From: Methanobacteriota archaeon
Lineage (GTDB): Archaea; Thermoplasmatota; E2; DHVEG-1
NCBI GenBank assembly: GCA_026394435.1
Contig: JAPKYG010000043.1
Span: 1 to 5,936, forward strand
Length of the DNA stretch: 5,936 nucleotides
Reading direction: 5' to 3'
The position numbers were made by a program, and so were the translations under genes. Position 1 is the first letter of the stretch; each line of letters opens with the position of its first letter. The notes under the pieces were generated by a model that worked only from the letters and a program-made list of their open reading frames with translations, did not search any database and was not told the origin of the DNA. Positions 1 to 5,936 of the stretch are shown piece after piece.

Positions 1-77
1 CGAGCAAGAATGATCCTGCATCTTTTGCGGTTGCAAAGAAAAATGATCTTGAACGGGTCGCCAAAGCAGCTCGATAA
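1..77 (+). CDS. rpsG: Small ribosomal subunit protein S7 (uS7), C-terminal fragment
   Basis: Only the last 24 codons are inside the window; the first two bases are the end of a split codon and the frame begins at base 3. The translated end, running through ASFAVAKKNDLERVAKAAR to a TAA stop, has the character of archaeal uS7 C-termini, which finish with a basic helix of the form ERVAKAAR. uS7 is a primary binding protein of the 30S head and contacts mRNA and tRNA near the exit site. The gene lies 40 bases upstream of the EF-2 gene on the same strand. That matches the widespread archaeal rpsL-rpsG-EF2 order, so co-transcription with EF-2 is inferred. The call rests on a short peptide plus synteny. 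Confidence 0.85.
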   Translation, partial: SKNDPASFAVAKKNDLERVAKAAR

Positions 78-102
78 AACAATGGAAGACCTAATGGTTT
101 TT

Positions 103-109
103 GAAGGTG
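103..109 (+). promoter_or_regulatory. Shine-Dalgarno site of the EF-2 gene
   Basis: GAAGGTG contains AGGTG, complementary to the CACCU of the archaeal 16S rRNA 3' end. It lies 8 bases before the ATG at 118. This spacing supports ATG 118 as the start and fits translation from an internal cistron of an rpsG-EF2 transcript. I see no TATA-like box in the 40-base gap, which agrees with operon transcription. Confidence 0.7.
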
Positions 110-117
110 TATAAAGT

Positions 118-2316
118 ATGGGGCGAAAAGAAGAAAACATACAGAAAGCAACAGCTCTGATGAATAAATTGGATCATATCCGTAACATCGGGATTGCTGC
201 TCATATTGATCATGGGAAAACCACGTTTTCTGATAATCTACTTGCAGGATGCGGCATGATGAGCGAGGAGCTTGCAGGAAAACAACTGGTACTTGACTAC
301 GATGAACAAGAGCAGGCACGTGGGATTACGATTAACGCGGCATCAGCATCCATGGTTCACACCGTTGAAGGACAAAATTACCTGATTAACTTAATTGATA
401 CACCAGGACATGTTGACTTCGGCGGTGATGTTACCCGTGCAATGCGAGCAGTTGATGGATGTATCATTGTCGTCTGTGCCGTAGAAGGCGCGATGCCACA
501 AACGGAGACGGTGATTCGTCAAGCGATCCGTGAAAAAGTTAAACCAATATTGTTCATCAACAAAGTAGACCGACTCATTAATGAACTTCGAGTCACACCA
601 GAAGAGATGCAAAATCGATTCATTAAAATCATTAATAAATTCAATGAACTACTTGATCGAGTGATCGCTGAAGACTTCAAAGGAAAATGGAACGTGAAGG
701 TCGAAGACGGTAGTGTCGCGTTTGGTTCCGCGTTCCATAACTGGGCGGTCTCCGTTCCCCGCATGAAAAAAACCAACTTAGGATTCAAAGATGTGTATAA
801 CTACTGTAAGAATAATGATCAGAAAGCCTTAGCGAAACGATCCCCTATCCATGAAGTTGTCTTAGACATGGTTATTAACCATCTCCCACCACCGAATATT
901 GCACAGAAATACAGGATTCCACACATCTGGAGGGGAGACCTTACGAGCCCTCTTGGCAAAAACATGGTTGACTGTAACGAGAACGGGCCACTCGCGTTGA
1001 TGGTTGTAAAGATTATCCTTGATCCCCATGCTGGTGAGGTTGCGATTGGTCGGATGTTCAGCGGAAAGATCCAACGTGGACAGGAGTTATATGTTATTGG
1101 AATGCCCAACAAGAATCGTGTTCAACAAACCAACGTCATGGTTGGACCCGATCGTATCCCTATTGACTATGTGAGTGCAGGAAATATCGTTGCTGCAACC
1201 GGTATCCGTGATGCCATCGCAGGAAGCACCGTGACTGATAACCCCGAAGCTGAACCGTTTGAACGTATTGTTCATGTCTCAGAACCAGTCGTCACGGTTG
1301 CGGTCGAAGCGAAAAACACAAAAGACCTCCCCAAACTCGTTGAGGTGTTGCGATTAATCTCCAAAGCCGATCCCAGCATCCAAGTGCAGATCAACCAGGA
1401 GACCGGTGAGAATCTGATGTCCGGTATGGGAGAATTACATCTTGAGATTACCGAGTATCGTATCCGCAATGACCATAAAATGGAAATAGTCTGCTCTGAA
1501 CCCATTGTGGTCTATCGTGAGACCGTCAGCAAACCAAGTCCCCATAAATTTGAAGGGAAATCACCGAACAAACACAACAGGTTCTACATTGAGGTGGAAC
1601 CTCTCCCGGAGAACGTCGTCAAAGCGATTTACAATAATGAATTGCCAGCGAACGTGAAGAAATACAAAAAAGAAACTGCAAAAATCCTTCAGGACCTTGG
1701 AATGGGTAAAGACGTTGCGAAAGGCGTGTTCGGTGTTCATGGTCTGAACCTTATCACGGATACCACAAAAGGTATTCAACACCTTTTAGAGACCAGAGAT
1801 TTGATTATGGAAGCCTTTGATGAGGTTATGAAAAGCGGACCAACCGTCTCAGAACCCTGTCAAGCTATCTTGGTGAAACTCGTGGATGCAAAACTCCATG
1901 ATGACGCAATCCACCGAGGACCCGCGCAGGTGATCCCTGCAGCAAGAAACGCTATTTATGGCTCAATTACGATTTCTGAACCTACCCTGCTTGAGCCAAT
2001 GCAGAAAGTATTTATCAGCACCCCTCAGGAAATCATGGGTGATGCGTCAAGGGAACTGAATTCCCGACGCTCCGAAGTCAAAGACATGAAAACCGTTGGA
2101 GACTCCGTGGAAATCGAAGCAAAAGCACCTGTTGCGGAGATGTTCGGGTTTGCATCAGCTATCCGTTCAGCGACCGGTGGGCGGGTACTGTGGAACACCG
2201 AGAACCTGGGTTTTGAACCCTTACCTCGACAGCTGAAAGATCCCGTGATTAAGAAGATTCGTGAGCGCAAAGGTCTAAAACCTGATCCGTACCCCGCTGA
2301 ATACTATATGGGATAA
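118..2316 (+). CDS. fusA: Translation elongation factor 2 (aEF-2), translocation GTPase
   Basis: This 732-residue protein is the full usual length of archaeal EF-2. It catalyses GTP-dependent translocation of tRNA and mRNA on the ribosome in the cytoplasm. The GTPase motifs are intact: P-loop AHIDHGKT at residues 28-35, switch I RGITI at 68-72, DTPGH at 94-98 and NKVD at 148-151. Domain II and the later EF-G/EF-2 domains follow without interruption. In domain IV, LHDDAIHRG places His599 (codon 1912-1914) where archaea and eukaryotes modify histidine to diphthamide; GPAQVIPAAR follows. The C-terminus is YYMG. The start is supported by the upstream AGGTG and by the family-typical MGRKEE beginning. 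It sits directly after rpsG, and the next gene is an unrelated small ORF. Nothing looks truncated or frameshifted. Archaeal databases also call it fusA or aef2. Confidence 0.98.
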   Translation: MGRKEENIQKATALMNKLDHIRNIGIAAHIDHGKTTFSDNLLAGCGMMSEELAGKQLVLDYDEQEQARGITINAASASMVHTVEGQNYLINLIDTPGHVDFGGDVTRAMRAVDGCIIVVCAVEGAMPQTETVIRQAIREKVKPILFINKVDRLINELRVTPEEMQNRFIKIINKFNELLDRVIAEDFKGKWNVKVEDGSVAFGSAFHNWAVSVPRMKKTNLGFKDVYNYCKNNDQKALAKRSPIHEVVLDMVINHLPPPNIAQKYRIPHIWRGDLTSPLGKNMVDCNENGPLALMVVKIILDPHAGEVAIGRMFSGKIQRGQELYVIGMPNKNRVQQTNVMVGPDRIPIDYVSAGNIVAATGIRDAIAGSTVTDNPEAEPFERIVHVSEPVVTVAVEAKNTKDLPKLVEVLRLISKADPSIQVQINQETGENLMSGMGELHLEITEYRIRNDHKMEIVCSEPIVVYRETVSKPSPHKFEGKSPNKHNRFYIEVEPLPENVVKAIYNNELPANVKKYKKETAKILQDLGMGKDVAKGVFGVHGLNLITDTTKGIQHLLETRDLIMEAFDEVMKSGPTVSEPCQAILVKLVDAKLHDDAIHRGPAQVIPAARNAIYGSITISEPTLLEPMQKVFISTPQEIMGDASRELNSRRSEVKDMKTVGDSVEIEAKAPVAEMFGFASAIRSATGGRVLWNTENLGFEPLPRQLKDPVIKKIRERKGLKPDPYPAEYYMG

Positions 2317-2338
2317 GACAGGTAGGATTATTTCCAAA

Positions 2339-2349
2339 TTCTTAAAAAG
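2339..2349 (+). promoter_or_regulatory. Weak TATA-like box for the small downstream gene
   Basis: TTCTTAAAAAG resembles an archaeal TATA element and is centred about 28 bases before the ATG at 2373. That distance would put the transcription start at or next to the start codon, giving a leaderless or nearly leaderless mRNA. The match is imperfect and the assignment is inference from spacing. Confidence 0.3.
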
Positions 2350-2372
2350 CGTGCCTGAATACAGTGGAGACT

Positions 2373-2729
2373 ATGCAACGAGGAATAATCCCGATCAACC
2401 AGTTTTTCGAGTTGGAATACCGATATTACGAGAAAGATCTGAACTACAAGTATTTTAACAGACGCTTCGAAATTTATCTTATTGGCAAAAAAGGGATGCA
2501 GAAGGTCTATATTTTGCATATGGATAACTGCGATACCAGACCAGGGAAATGGGCTCCGCATATTCACCGGGCATCGAATGTTGCAAAGAAACTGTATTTT
2601 GGTGTGACGACACTAAACTGGAATGAAATAAAAGATAATTTTCTTACTACTATTATCGCAGAAATCGGTGATACGTACAAGTCGGATGCAAAGAAAGCTG
2701 TGGTGAATCTCCTTTCGCCTAAGATATAA
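2373..2729 (+). CDS. Hypothetical small protein of unknown function
   Basis: This 118-residue protein (121 if the in-frame GTG at 2364 is used) is not recognised. It is soluble in appearance, with no signal peptide or membrane segment. The first half has an aromatic stretch (FFELEYRYYEKD) and alternating hydrophobic strands (FEIYLI, KVYILHMDN), followed by PHIHRASN. The second half looks helical and ends in KAAVVN-like basic residues and LLSPKI. The order MDN, then PHIHR, loosely recalls the DN-PHH-H pattern of TumE-type (DUF6516) toxins, but the match is too weak to name it and no antitoxin partner is adjacent. ATG 2373 is preferred because a TATA-like element lies about 28 bases upstream; GGAG at 2366-2369 is only 3 bases away, too close for a normal Shine-Dalgarno site. 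It lies 56 bases after EF-2 and converges on mcm. The antisense ORF over its 5' half shows no better case for coding. Confidence 0.6.
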   Translation: MQRGIIPINQFFELEYRYYEKDLNYKYFNRRFEIYLIGKKGMQKVYILHMDNCDTRPGKWAPHIHRASNVAKKLYFGVTTLNWNEIKDNFLTTIIAEIGDTYKSDAKKAVVNLLSPKI

Positions 2730-2755
2730 AAAAAATGGTATATCGAACCATTTTT
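2728..2755. terminator. Bidirectional terminator between convergent genes
   Basis: A perfect 9-base inverted repeat (AAAAATGGT at 2731-2739 and ACCATTTTT at 2747-2755) encloses a 7-base loop. Read on the + strand it ends in T5, with another T-rich run at 2766-2771. Read on the - strand it ends in T8 (2735-2728). Archaeal RNA polymerase terminates at T-runs, so the element can end both the + strand small gene (stop 2727-2729) and the - strand mcm gene (stop 2770-2772). The structure is seen directly; the function is inferred. Confidence 0.65.
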
Positions 2756-2769
2756 GTTGCGCCTTCTTT

Positions 2770-4878
2770 TTATTGTCCTGCTAACCGATATTTCCCATGG
2801 CTTGGCTCGTAGATCTGTCCGTTGCGGTTCAATCGATCCAGGACTTCTTCTACTTTTCGTGATTCGATTCCTTGGATTTCTGCTTCGTTGATAATGTCGC
2901 CGCGTACAGCGCTATCGTCAGTTGATTCTGTGCACAGACGTTGAATGACATCAAGAATAACCCTCATACGTTCATGCTGACTATGGCTGATTCCTGTCGC
3001 GATGATGTCAATATCAAATCGTCCGGTCTCCCGATCCGTTCCAACCCTTCGAAGATATTGATCGATAATAGAGATTGCTCGTTTTGCGTCATCAATAGTT
3101 GCTTCCTGGCTGAGCCGTATCCGAGCGCTCGCCTCAGAAAGCCGTACAAACGCCTCAAGTTGACGCGGGGTGAACGGAACAGAATCTTTTGACGAGCTAC
3201 GGAAATCAACATAATAATTCTGCAGGATCTCCAAGGCGTCATCGGTCAACACCGGAAAGATATTACGTTTTGCATACGCGACATACTTCCGGAGATATTC
3301 AGGATCGAACACCGGCATGACATGTTTCATCAGTTTTGTTTCTTCTTCTTTTGAATACAGATCATCAGATGTTTTGTTCAGGTGCTCATGAATTTCACCA
3401 CCTTTGTGGGAGTGAAGGATATGGTCTGCGAGTTCAGTATCCGTCTTTCGATTTGGTTTATCAAGAATAGAAAAAATAAGATCAAAACGAGAGAGCAACG
3501 CAGGCGGCATGTTGATTTGTTCATGGATTGGCATGAACTCATCAAATCGACCCAGTTTTGGGTTTGCTGCAGCAAGGACCGCACATCGTGACTTCAGGGT
3601 CGCGTTGATACCGGCTTTTGCAACAGAGATTTCCTGCTGCTCCATCGCTTGATGCAGACTGCTCCGGTCTTTTTCTTCCATTTTGTCGATTTCATCGATG
3701 CAGGCAAGTCCTTTATCAGCGAGCACCAGTGCACCTGCCTCAAGGGTCCATTGCCCTTCGCCGAACTCATCGCGGACAGCAGCAGCGGTAAGACCAGCTG
3801 CGGAGGATGCTTTCCCGGAGGCATACACGCTTCGAGGAGCAAGTTTGGCCATATACGACAGCATCTGTGATTTTGCGGTACCAGGGTCTCCCACGAGCAA
3901 GGCATGGATATCACCACGGGTTCGTGTCCCATCAGGCATCTCTTTTGCAATACCACCGAACAGCTGAAGGACGAGTGCGTCTTTTTCGATGTCAAGCCCA
4001 TAGATCGTCGGCGCGATACTCTGCCGCATTTTATCATAAATCGCCGGGTCTTTACTTGTTTTCAGGATCTTTTTTTCATCTTCTTTGGTGACCTCTACTT
4101 CTTCAAACGCAAACTCCTGGCTTTCAATACTGACCGCATCCATGGTTTTGTCAAACGAGGTGAGTCGAAACGCTCCTCTGTGTCGTGCCACGGAATGAAG
4201 AATACCGTTGACAATAACGCGGTCTCCTGGCGCGACTCTTCCCGCCAGATCATCTTCAAGGTACACGCTGATACGTTCCGGTTGCGCGCCGCCACGTAAC
4301 CCCTCTGGGTTCTCTTGGATCTCGATCTTCTGAGAGTCAATAAATAAGGAGAGTGTCGTGGAAAGTTTAAAGGATGAAACCCGTCCACAGCCGCCTTGAT
4401 CCTCAAAACATTCGGAAGGCTCCTTCAGGATATCTTCATCCTGCTCAATCCGCATCACCGCGCCACATTTCTGACACTGGAACGCAGCGACCTGTAGCTT
4501 TGGTCGGACCTCGGTTATTTTCTTGATGAGGCCTTCGACTGCGATGAATGTTCCCAGGCGGTTCGCACGGATCTTCCGAATCAGAATTTTTTGTGCCTCA
4601 GGGATGTTTTTAACACGGAAATGAAGCTCCAGCTTCTGCTCCGAAGAGACATCAATGAGTTTGAGTGCTTCCTCTGCGTTAAAAATAGTTTTATAGGGTT
4701 GATGAAGTAACAGTTCTGCAAGCATTGGGTCTGCTTTATCTACATCCCAGTAATCAATAAGTAAACTGCGTTTCTCAGGGTACTCTGTCGCAAGCGTCTC
4801 TATCTCTGCTTTACATTGATCTTCAAAGAAACCCTGCCAGGATGCTGTGAGACTCTCGTCTTTTAATAATCGAACCAT
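2770..4878 (-). CDS. mcm: Replicative DNA helicase MCM
   Basis: This 702-residue protein is the archaeal homohexameric MCM helicase, which unwinds DNA 3' to 5' ahead of the replication fork. The N-terminal domain carries a zinc site with Cys135, Cys138, Cys157 and Cys164 (CQKC and CFEDQGGC), followed by the OB-fold region. The AAA+ core has Walker A GDPGTAKS at about 330-337, Walker B CIDEID with Asp395 and Glu396, sensor 1 AAANP near 439 and the arginine-finger motif LLSRFD with Arg464. The last 65 or so residues (from RMRVILDVIQRL to KYRLAG) form the expected winged-helix domain. No intein interrupts the P-loop. The frame is open upstream to an ATG at 4956, but the start at 4878 is chosen because GGAGG lies 7 bases before it, a TATA box follows the usual spacing, and the extra 26 codons would run back through that promoter into the SRP RNA. 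DP2 lies upstream on the same strand. Confidence 0.97.
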   Translation of the reverse strand: MVRLLKDESLTASWQGFFEDQCKAEIETLATEYPEKRSLLIDYWDVDKADPMLAELLLHQPYKTIFNAEEALKLIDVSSEQKLELHFRVKNIPEAQKILIRKIRANRLGTFIAVEGLIKKITEVRPKLQVAAFQCQKCGAVMRIEQDEDILKEPSECFEDQGGCGRVSSFKLSTTLSLFIDSQKIEIQENPEGLRGGAQPERISVYLEDDLAGRVAPGDRVIVNGILHSVARHRGAFRLTSFDKTMDAVSIESQEFAFEEVEVTKEDEKKILKTSKDPAIYDKMRQSIAPTIYGLDIEKDALVLQLFGGIAKEMPDGTRTRGDIHALLVGDPGTAKSQMLSYMAKLAPRSVYASGKASSAAGLTAAAVRDEFGEGQWTLEAGALVLADKGLACIDEIDKMEEKDRSSLHQAMEQQEISVAKAGINATLKSRCAVLAAANPKLGRFDEFMPIHEQINMPPALLSRFDLIFSILDKPNRKTDTELADHILHSHKGGEIHEHLNKTSDDLYSKEEETKLMKHVMPVFDPEYLRKYVAYAKRNIFPVLTDDALEILQNYYVDFRSSSKDSVPFTPRQLEAFVRLSEASARIRLSQEATIDDAKRAISIIDQYLRRVGTDRETGRFDIDIIATGISHSQHERMRVILDVIQRLCTESTDDSAVRGDIINEAEIQGIESRKVEEVLDRLNRNGQIYEPSHGKYRLAGQ

Positions 4879-4885
4879 AGGAAAA

Positions 4886-4890
4886 CCTCC
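4886..4890 (-). promoter_or_regulatory. Shine-Dalgarno site deciding the mcm start
   Basis: GGAGG (within GGGAGGTTTT on the - strand) lies 7 bases before the ATG at 4878. It is a strong match to the 16S rRNA anti-Shine-Dalgarno and selects this ATG over the upstream in-frame ATG at 4956. Confidence 0.85.
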
Positions 4891-4912
4891 CGTACTTGTT
4901 AAACGACATGGA

Positions 4913-4926
4913 TATTTAAATTTTAG
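4913..4926 (-). promoter_or_regulatory. TATA box with purine-rich BRE-like flank for mcm
   Basis: The - strand reads CTAAAATTTAAATA, with TTTAAATA (4920-4913) a near-consensus archaeal TATA box and an A-rich flank just upstream in BRE position. A start about 25 bases downstream would fall near 4890, giving mcm a short leader that just includes the GGAGG. It lies between the SRP RNA 3' end and mcm, so mcm can be transcribed independently. Confidence 0.65.
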
Positions 4927-4945
4927 CGGGCGTAGACGCCTTTTT

Positions 4946-5246
4946 AGTGGGTGCACGTGGCATGCAGGTGACTACCCGTCTGTATTCTCAACCCCGTTAA
5001 CCCTTTGAGCATCGGCAGTCTGTGGTAAGGCTGCTCACTTCCGTGCCTCACCCGGTTCCCACAGTAAAGATAGACATATGACCCTCCGGTCATATGCGGT
5101 TATCACCTCTGATCCCAAAGGACAAGGTGTCATAGGCAACAAACGGATCACGAGATGCTCGTTACACCGCCTATCAAGTTCGACCCCAGCGTATCGGCGA
5201 TTTCTGGCTACAGGGAACGCCTAACTCCCCGGTCTATTCCACACCT
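4946..5246 (-). ncRNA. ffs: Archaeal signal recognition particle RNA (7S RNA)
   Basis: The RNA of the signal recognition particle binds SRP54 and SRP19 and directs ribosomes making membrane and secreted proteins to the membrane. About 301 bases is the usual archaeal length. The Alu domain is seen near the 5' end: GGGGAGUUAGGCG, then CCUGUAGCC, AUCGCCGAUACGC and UGGGGUCGAA, in the archaeal order. Helix 5 is supported by a 10-pair match between 5148-5139 (AUCCGUUUGU) and 4983-4974 (ACAGACGGGU), including G-U pairs. Helix 6 is a perfect 9-pair hairpin at 5096-5075 capped by GGAG, the SRP19 site. Helix 8 at 5050-5022 has the GGAA tetraloop and the GAGCAGCC side of the SRP54-binding internal loop. 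The ends pair as helix 1 (GGUGUG with UGCACC), which set the limits to within several bases. A possible TATA-like TTATTACA lies at 5290-5283. No T-run follows the 3' end. Confidence 0.95.
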
Positions 5247-5256
5247 TTCGCCATTG

Positions 5257-5397
5257 TTACCAGGAACGACGACTAAGTTGTCTGTAATAACTGAACATCT
5301 GAACAAACAATATGACAAGGACTACTGTTAAGAATGCAATATCACGCCCAACAACAAACCATGCATTCGTTAATGCATTGGTATCGTTACCCGCCAT
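5257..5397 (-). CDS. Possible small single-pass membrane protein
   Basis: This 46-residue reading frame begins MAGNDTNALTNAW and contains one hydrophobic segment (about IAFLTVVLVILFVQMF, residues 20-35), then a basic, aromatic tail SYYRQLSRRSW that would sit in the cytoplasm by the positive-inside rule. I do not recognise the family. GGAAGTG just upstream of the ATG resembles a Shine-Dalgarno site, and TTTATTTAT at 5443-5435 could be a TATA box with a start near 5413. The frame stays open a further 20 codons upstream to a TGA at 5460-5458. It would add another hydrophobic stretch there, but no usual start codon is present, so this could also be the remnant of a larger membrane protein. The stop lies only 10 bases before the SRP RNA. 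Coding status is uncertain because of the short length. Confidence 0.4.
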   Translation of the reverse strand: MAGNDTNALTNAWFVVGRDIAFLTVVLVILFVQMFSYYRQLSRRSW

Positions 5398-5426
5398 TGC
5401 ACTTCCAACATCAATGGTATCTCGAA

Positions 5427-5936
5427 TCAGTAGATAAATAAAAACCGCAATAATAATTCAAAATCTGATAATATAAATACAAAATTAGCTGAAAGCGGAA
5501 TGCGCCGAAACGTCATATTGCATAAGGGACAGCGAACCGATTGTTTACTAAATGCCCGTAGGTTTCCTAGGATGTCTGGTAAGAAATGTCGTTCGATGAC
5601 CTTGTATGCGACATCAGCCTCATCTACCGCCCTGATCTTAGCCGCAAGACTGAGTTGCACATTCATCTTCTCCATCATCGTCTTCAGGGTCTTGTAGAGT
5701 GACTCCTTTGGTCCTTCGGAGATGTTGTCCGTATCATGGGTAAACCCAAACTGCTCATATTGAAGTTCGGTGCCTAATCGCGAGGCAACTAGCCCCATTA
5801 TTGGCTCCATGTTCTTCGAATGTTCATGTTTTAATGTCGATTCATAAAACTCACGGGGGTAGCGGGCAAGGGTATCTAGGTTATGTGCTTCTTTATCCAC
5901 TTCAGATGGATCAAGACGTGTTGTAAGAATCAATGG
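5427..5936 (-). CDS. polC: DNA polymerase D large subunit DP2, 3' part with aberrant C-terminus
   Basis: DP2 is the catalytic subunit of the D-family replicative polymerase, working with the small exonuclease subunit DP1. The frame is open through the right window edge (first codon Pro, 5936-5934), so the 169 codons seen are the C-terminal end of a protein normally above 1,000 residues. Family blocks are clear: PSEVDKEAHNLD, YPREFYE, FTHDTDNISEGPKESLYK, IRAVDEADVA and HFLPDILGNLRAFSKQ. RCPLC supplies the first cysteine pair of the C-terminal zinc module, and FRRIPLS follows. DP2 normally continues GKC-x-x-CGG and several tens of residues more. Here the frame departs at 5489, encodes 20 hydrophobic residues (ANFVFI to LFIY) in AT-rich DNA and stops at 5427. 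The missing part normally includes the rest of the zinc module and a C-terminal PCNA-binding motif. Identity as DP2 is near certain; whether the gene is functional, rearranged or misassembled is not. Confidence 0.93.
   Translation of the reverse strand, partial: PLILTTRLDPSEVDKEAHNLDTLARYPREFYESTLKHEHSKNMEPIMGLVASRLGTELQYEQFGFTHDTDNISEGPKESLYKTLKTMMEKMNVQLSLAAKIRAVDEADVAYKVIERHFLPDILGNLRAFSKQSVRCPLCNMTFRRIPLSANFVFILSDFELLLRFLFIY
5431..5490. other. AT-rich junction downstream of the DP2 homology
   Basis: By my count 11 of these 60 bases are G or C (about 18 percent), far below the genes on both sides. It begins exactly where the DP2 frame leaves the family consensus. All frames here yield hydrophobic residues simply because of base composition, so the DP2 tail and the upstream extension of the small membrane frame are probably not meaningful protein. 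It contains a TATA-like TTTATTTAT on the - strand (5443-5435), suggesting intergenic promoter DNA. Confidence 0.5.

Noticed and set aside
391..2270. Several antisense open frames of 62 to 97 residues across the EF-2 gene
   Set aside because: They lie opposite a continuous, fully conserved EF-2 frame and show no recognisable domains; they are reading-frame shadows.
2373..2729. Toxin of a TumE/DUF6516 type toxin-antitoxin pair
   Set aside because: Only a loose motif resemblance, with no adjacent small DNA-binding antitoxin gene; kept as hypothetical.
2941..4406. Open frames in other frames across mcm, including 147- and 131-residue ones
   Set aside because: All overlap the intact MCM coding sequence and their composition follows from its codon usage; no motifs.
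4929..4940. Hairpin GGCGT/ACGCC just after the SRP RNA as its terminator
   Set aside because: The stem is only 5 base pairs and, on the SRP RNA strand, is not followed by a T-run; the T5 lies on the opposite strand.
4879..4956. N-terminal extension of MCM to the upstream ATG (26 extra residues)
   Set aside because: It would run through the TATA box and Shine-Dalgarno site and into the SRP RNA 3' end; the extra residues do not resemble MCM N-termini, whereas ATG 4878 has GGAGG at ideal spacing.
5427..5489. Start of an intein at the DP2 break
   Set aside because: Inteins do occur in DP2, but here the frame stops after 20 residues, the first residue is Ala with no intein N-terminal block, and no C-terminal HN splice motif or resumed DP2 sequence follows.
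5500..5697. 65-residue + strand frame opposite the DP2 end
   Set aside because: It lies wholly antisense to well-conserved DP2 blocks.
1..5936. CRISPR arrays, insertion sequences or attachment sites
   Set aside because: No spaced direct repeats, transposase fragments or terminal inverted repeats were seen when reading the window.

Overview
The window is archaeal DNA, most likely from a euryarchaeal-type lineage. It carries archaeal/eukaryotic-type EF-2 with a diphthamide site, a single-gene archaeal MCM helicase, the large subunit (DP2) of the D-family DNA polymerase, and an archaeal 7S/SRP RNA with both Alu and S domains. DP2 argues against Sulfolobus-type Crenarchaeota. The moderate GC content, including in the SRP RNA, suggests a mesophile or moderate thermophile. 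I cannot place it more precisely by eye.

Layout. On the + strand, the last codons of ribosomal protein S7 (1-77) are followed 40 bases later by the complete EF-2 gene (118-2316). This is the familiar archaeal rpsL-rpsG-fusA translation cluster. A small protein of unknown function follows (2373-2729), probably with its own promoter. It ends at a hairpin with T-runs on both strands (2728-2755), which can serve as terminator for the two convergent transcription units.

On the - strand, reading from the right edge, come the 3' end of the DP2 gene (5936-5427), an AT-rich gap, a possible 46-residue membrane protein (5397-5257), the SRP RNA (about 5246-4946), and mcm (4878-2770). mcm has a clear TATA box and Shine-Dalgarno site. 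This half therefore puts two replisome components around the RNA of the protein-targeting particle, on one strand.

The main anomaly is the end of DP2. The reading frame follows the family closely through the first CxxC pair of the C-terminal zinc module, then leaves the consensus abruptly after Ser at 5490-5492. It runs 20 unrelated hydrophobic codons through very AT-rich DNA and stops. The second cysteine pair and the usual C-terminal extension are not in any frame downstream. This is either a real truncation or rearrangement, or an assembly join. No CRISPR array, insertion sequence, tRNA or intein was seen, and I do not see a multi-gene novel system in this window.
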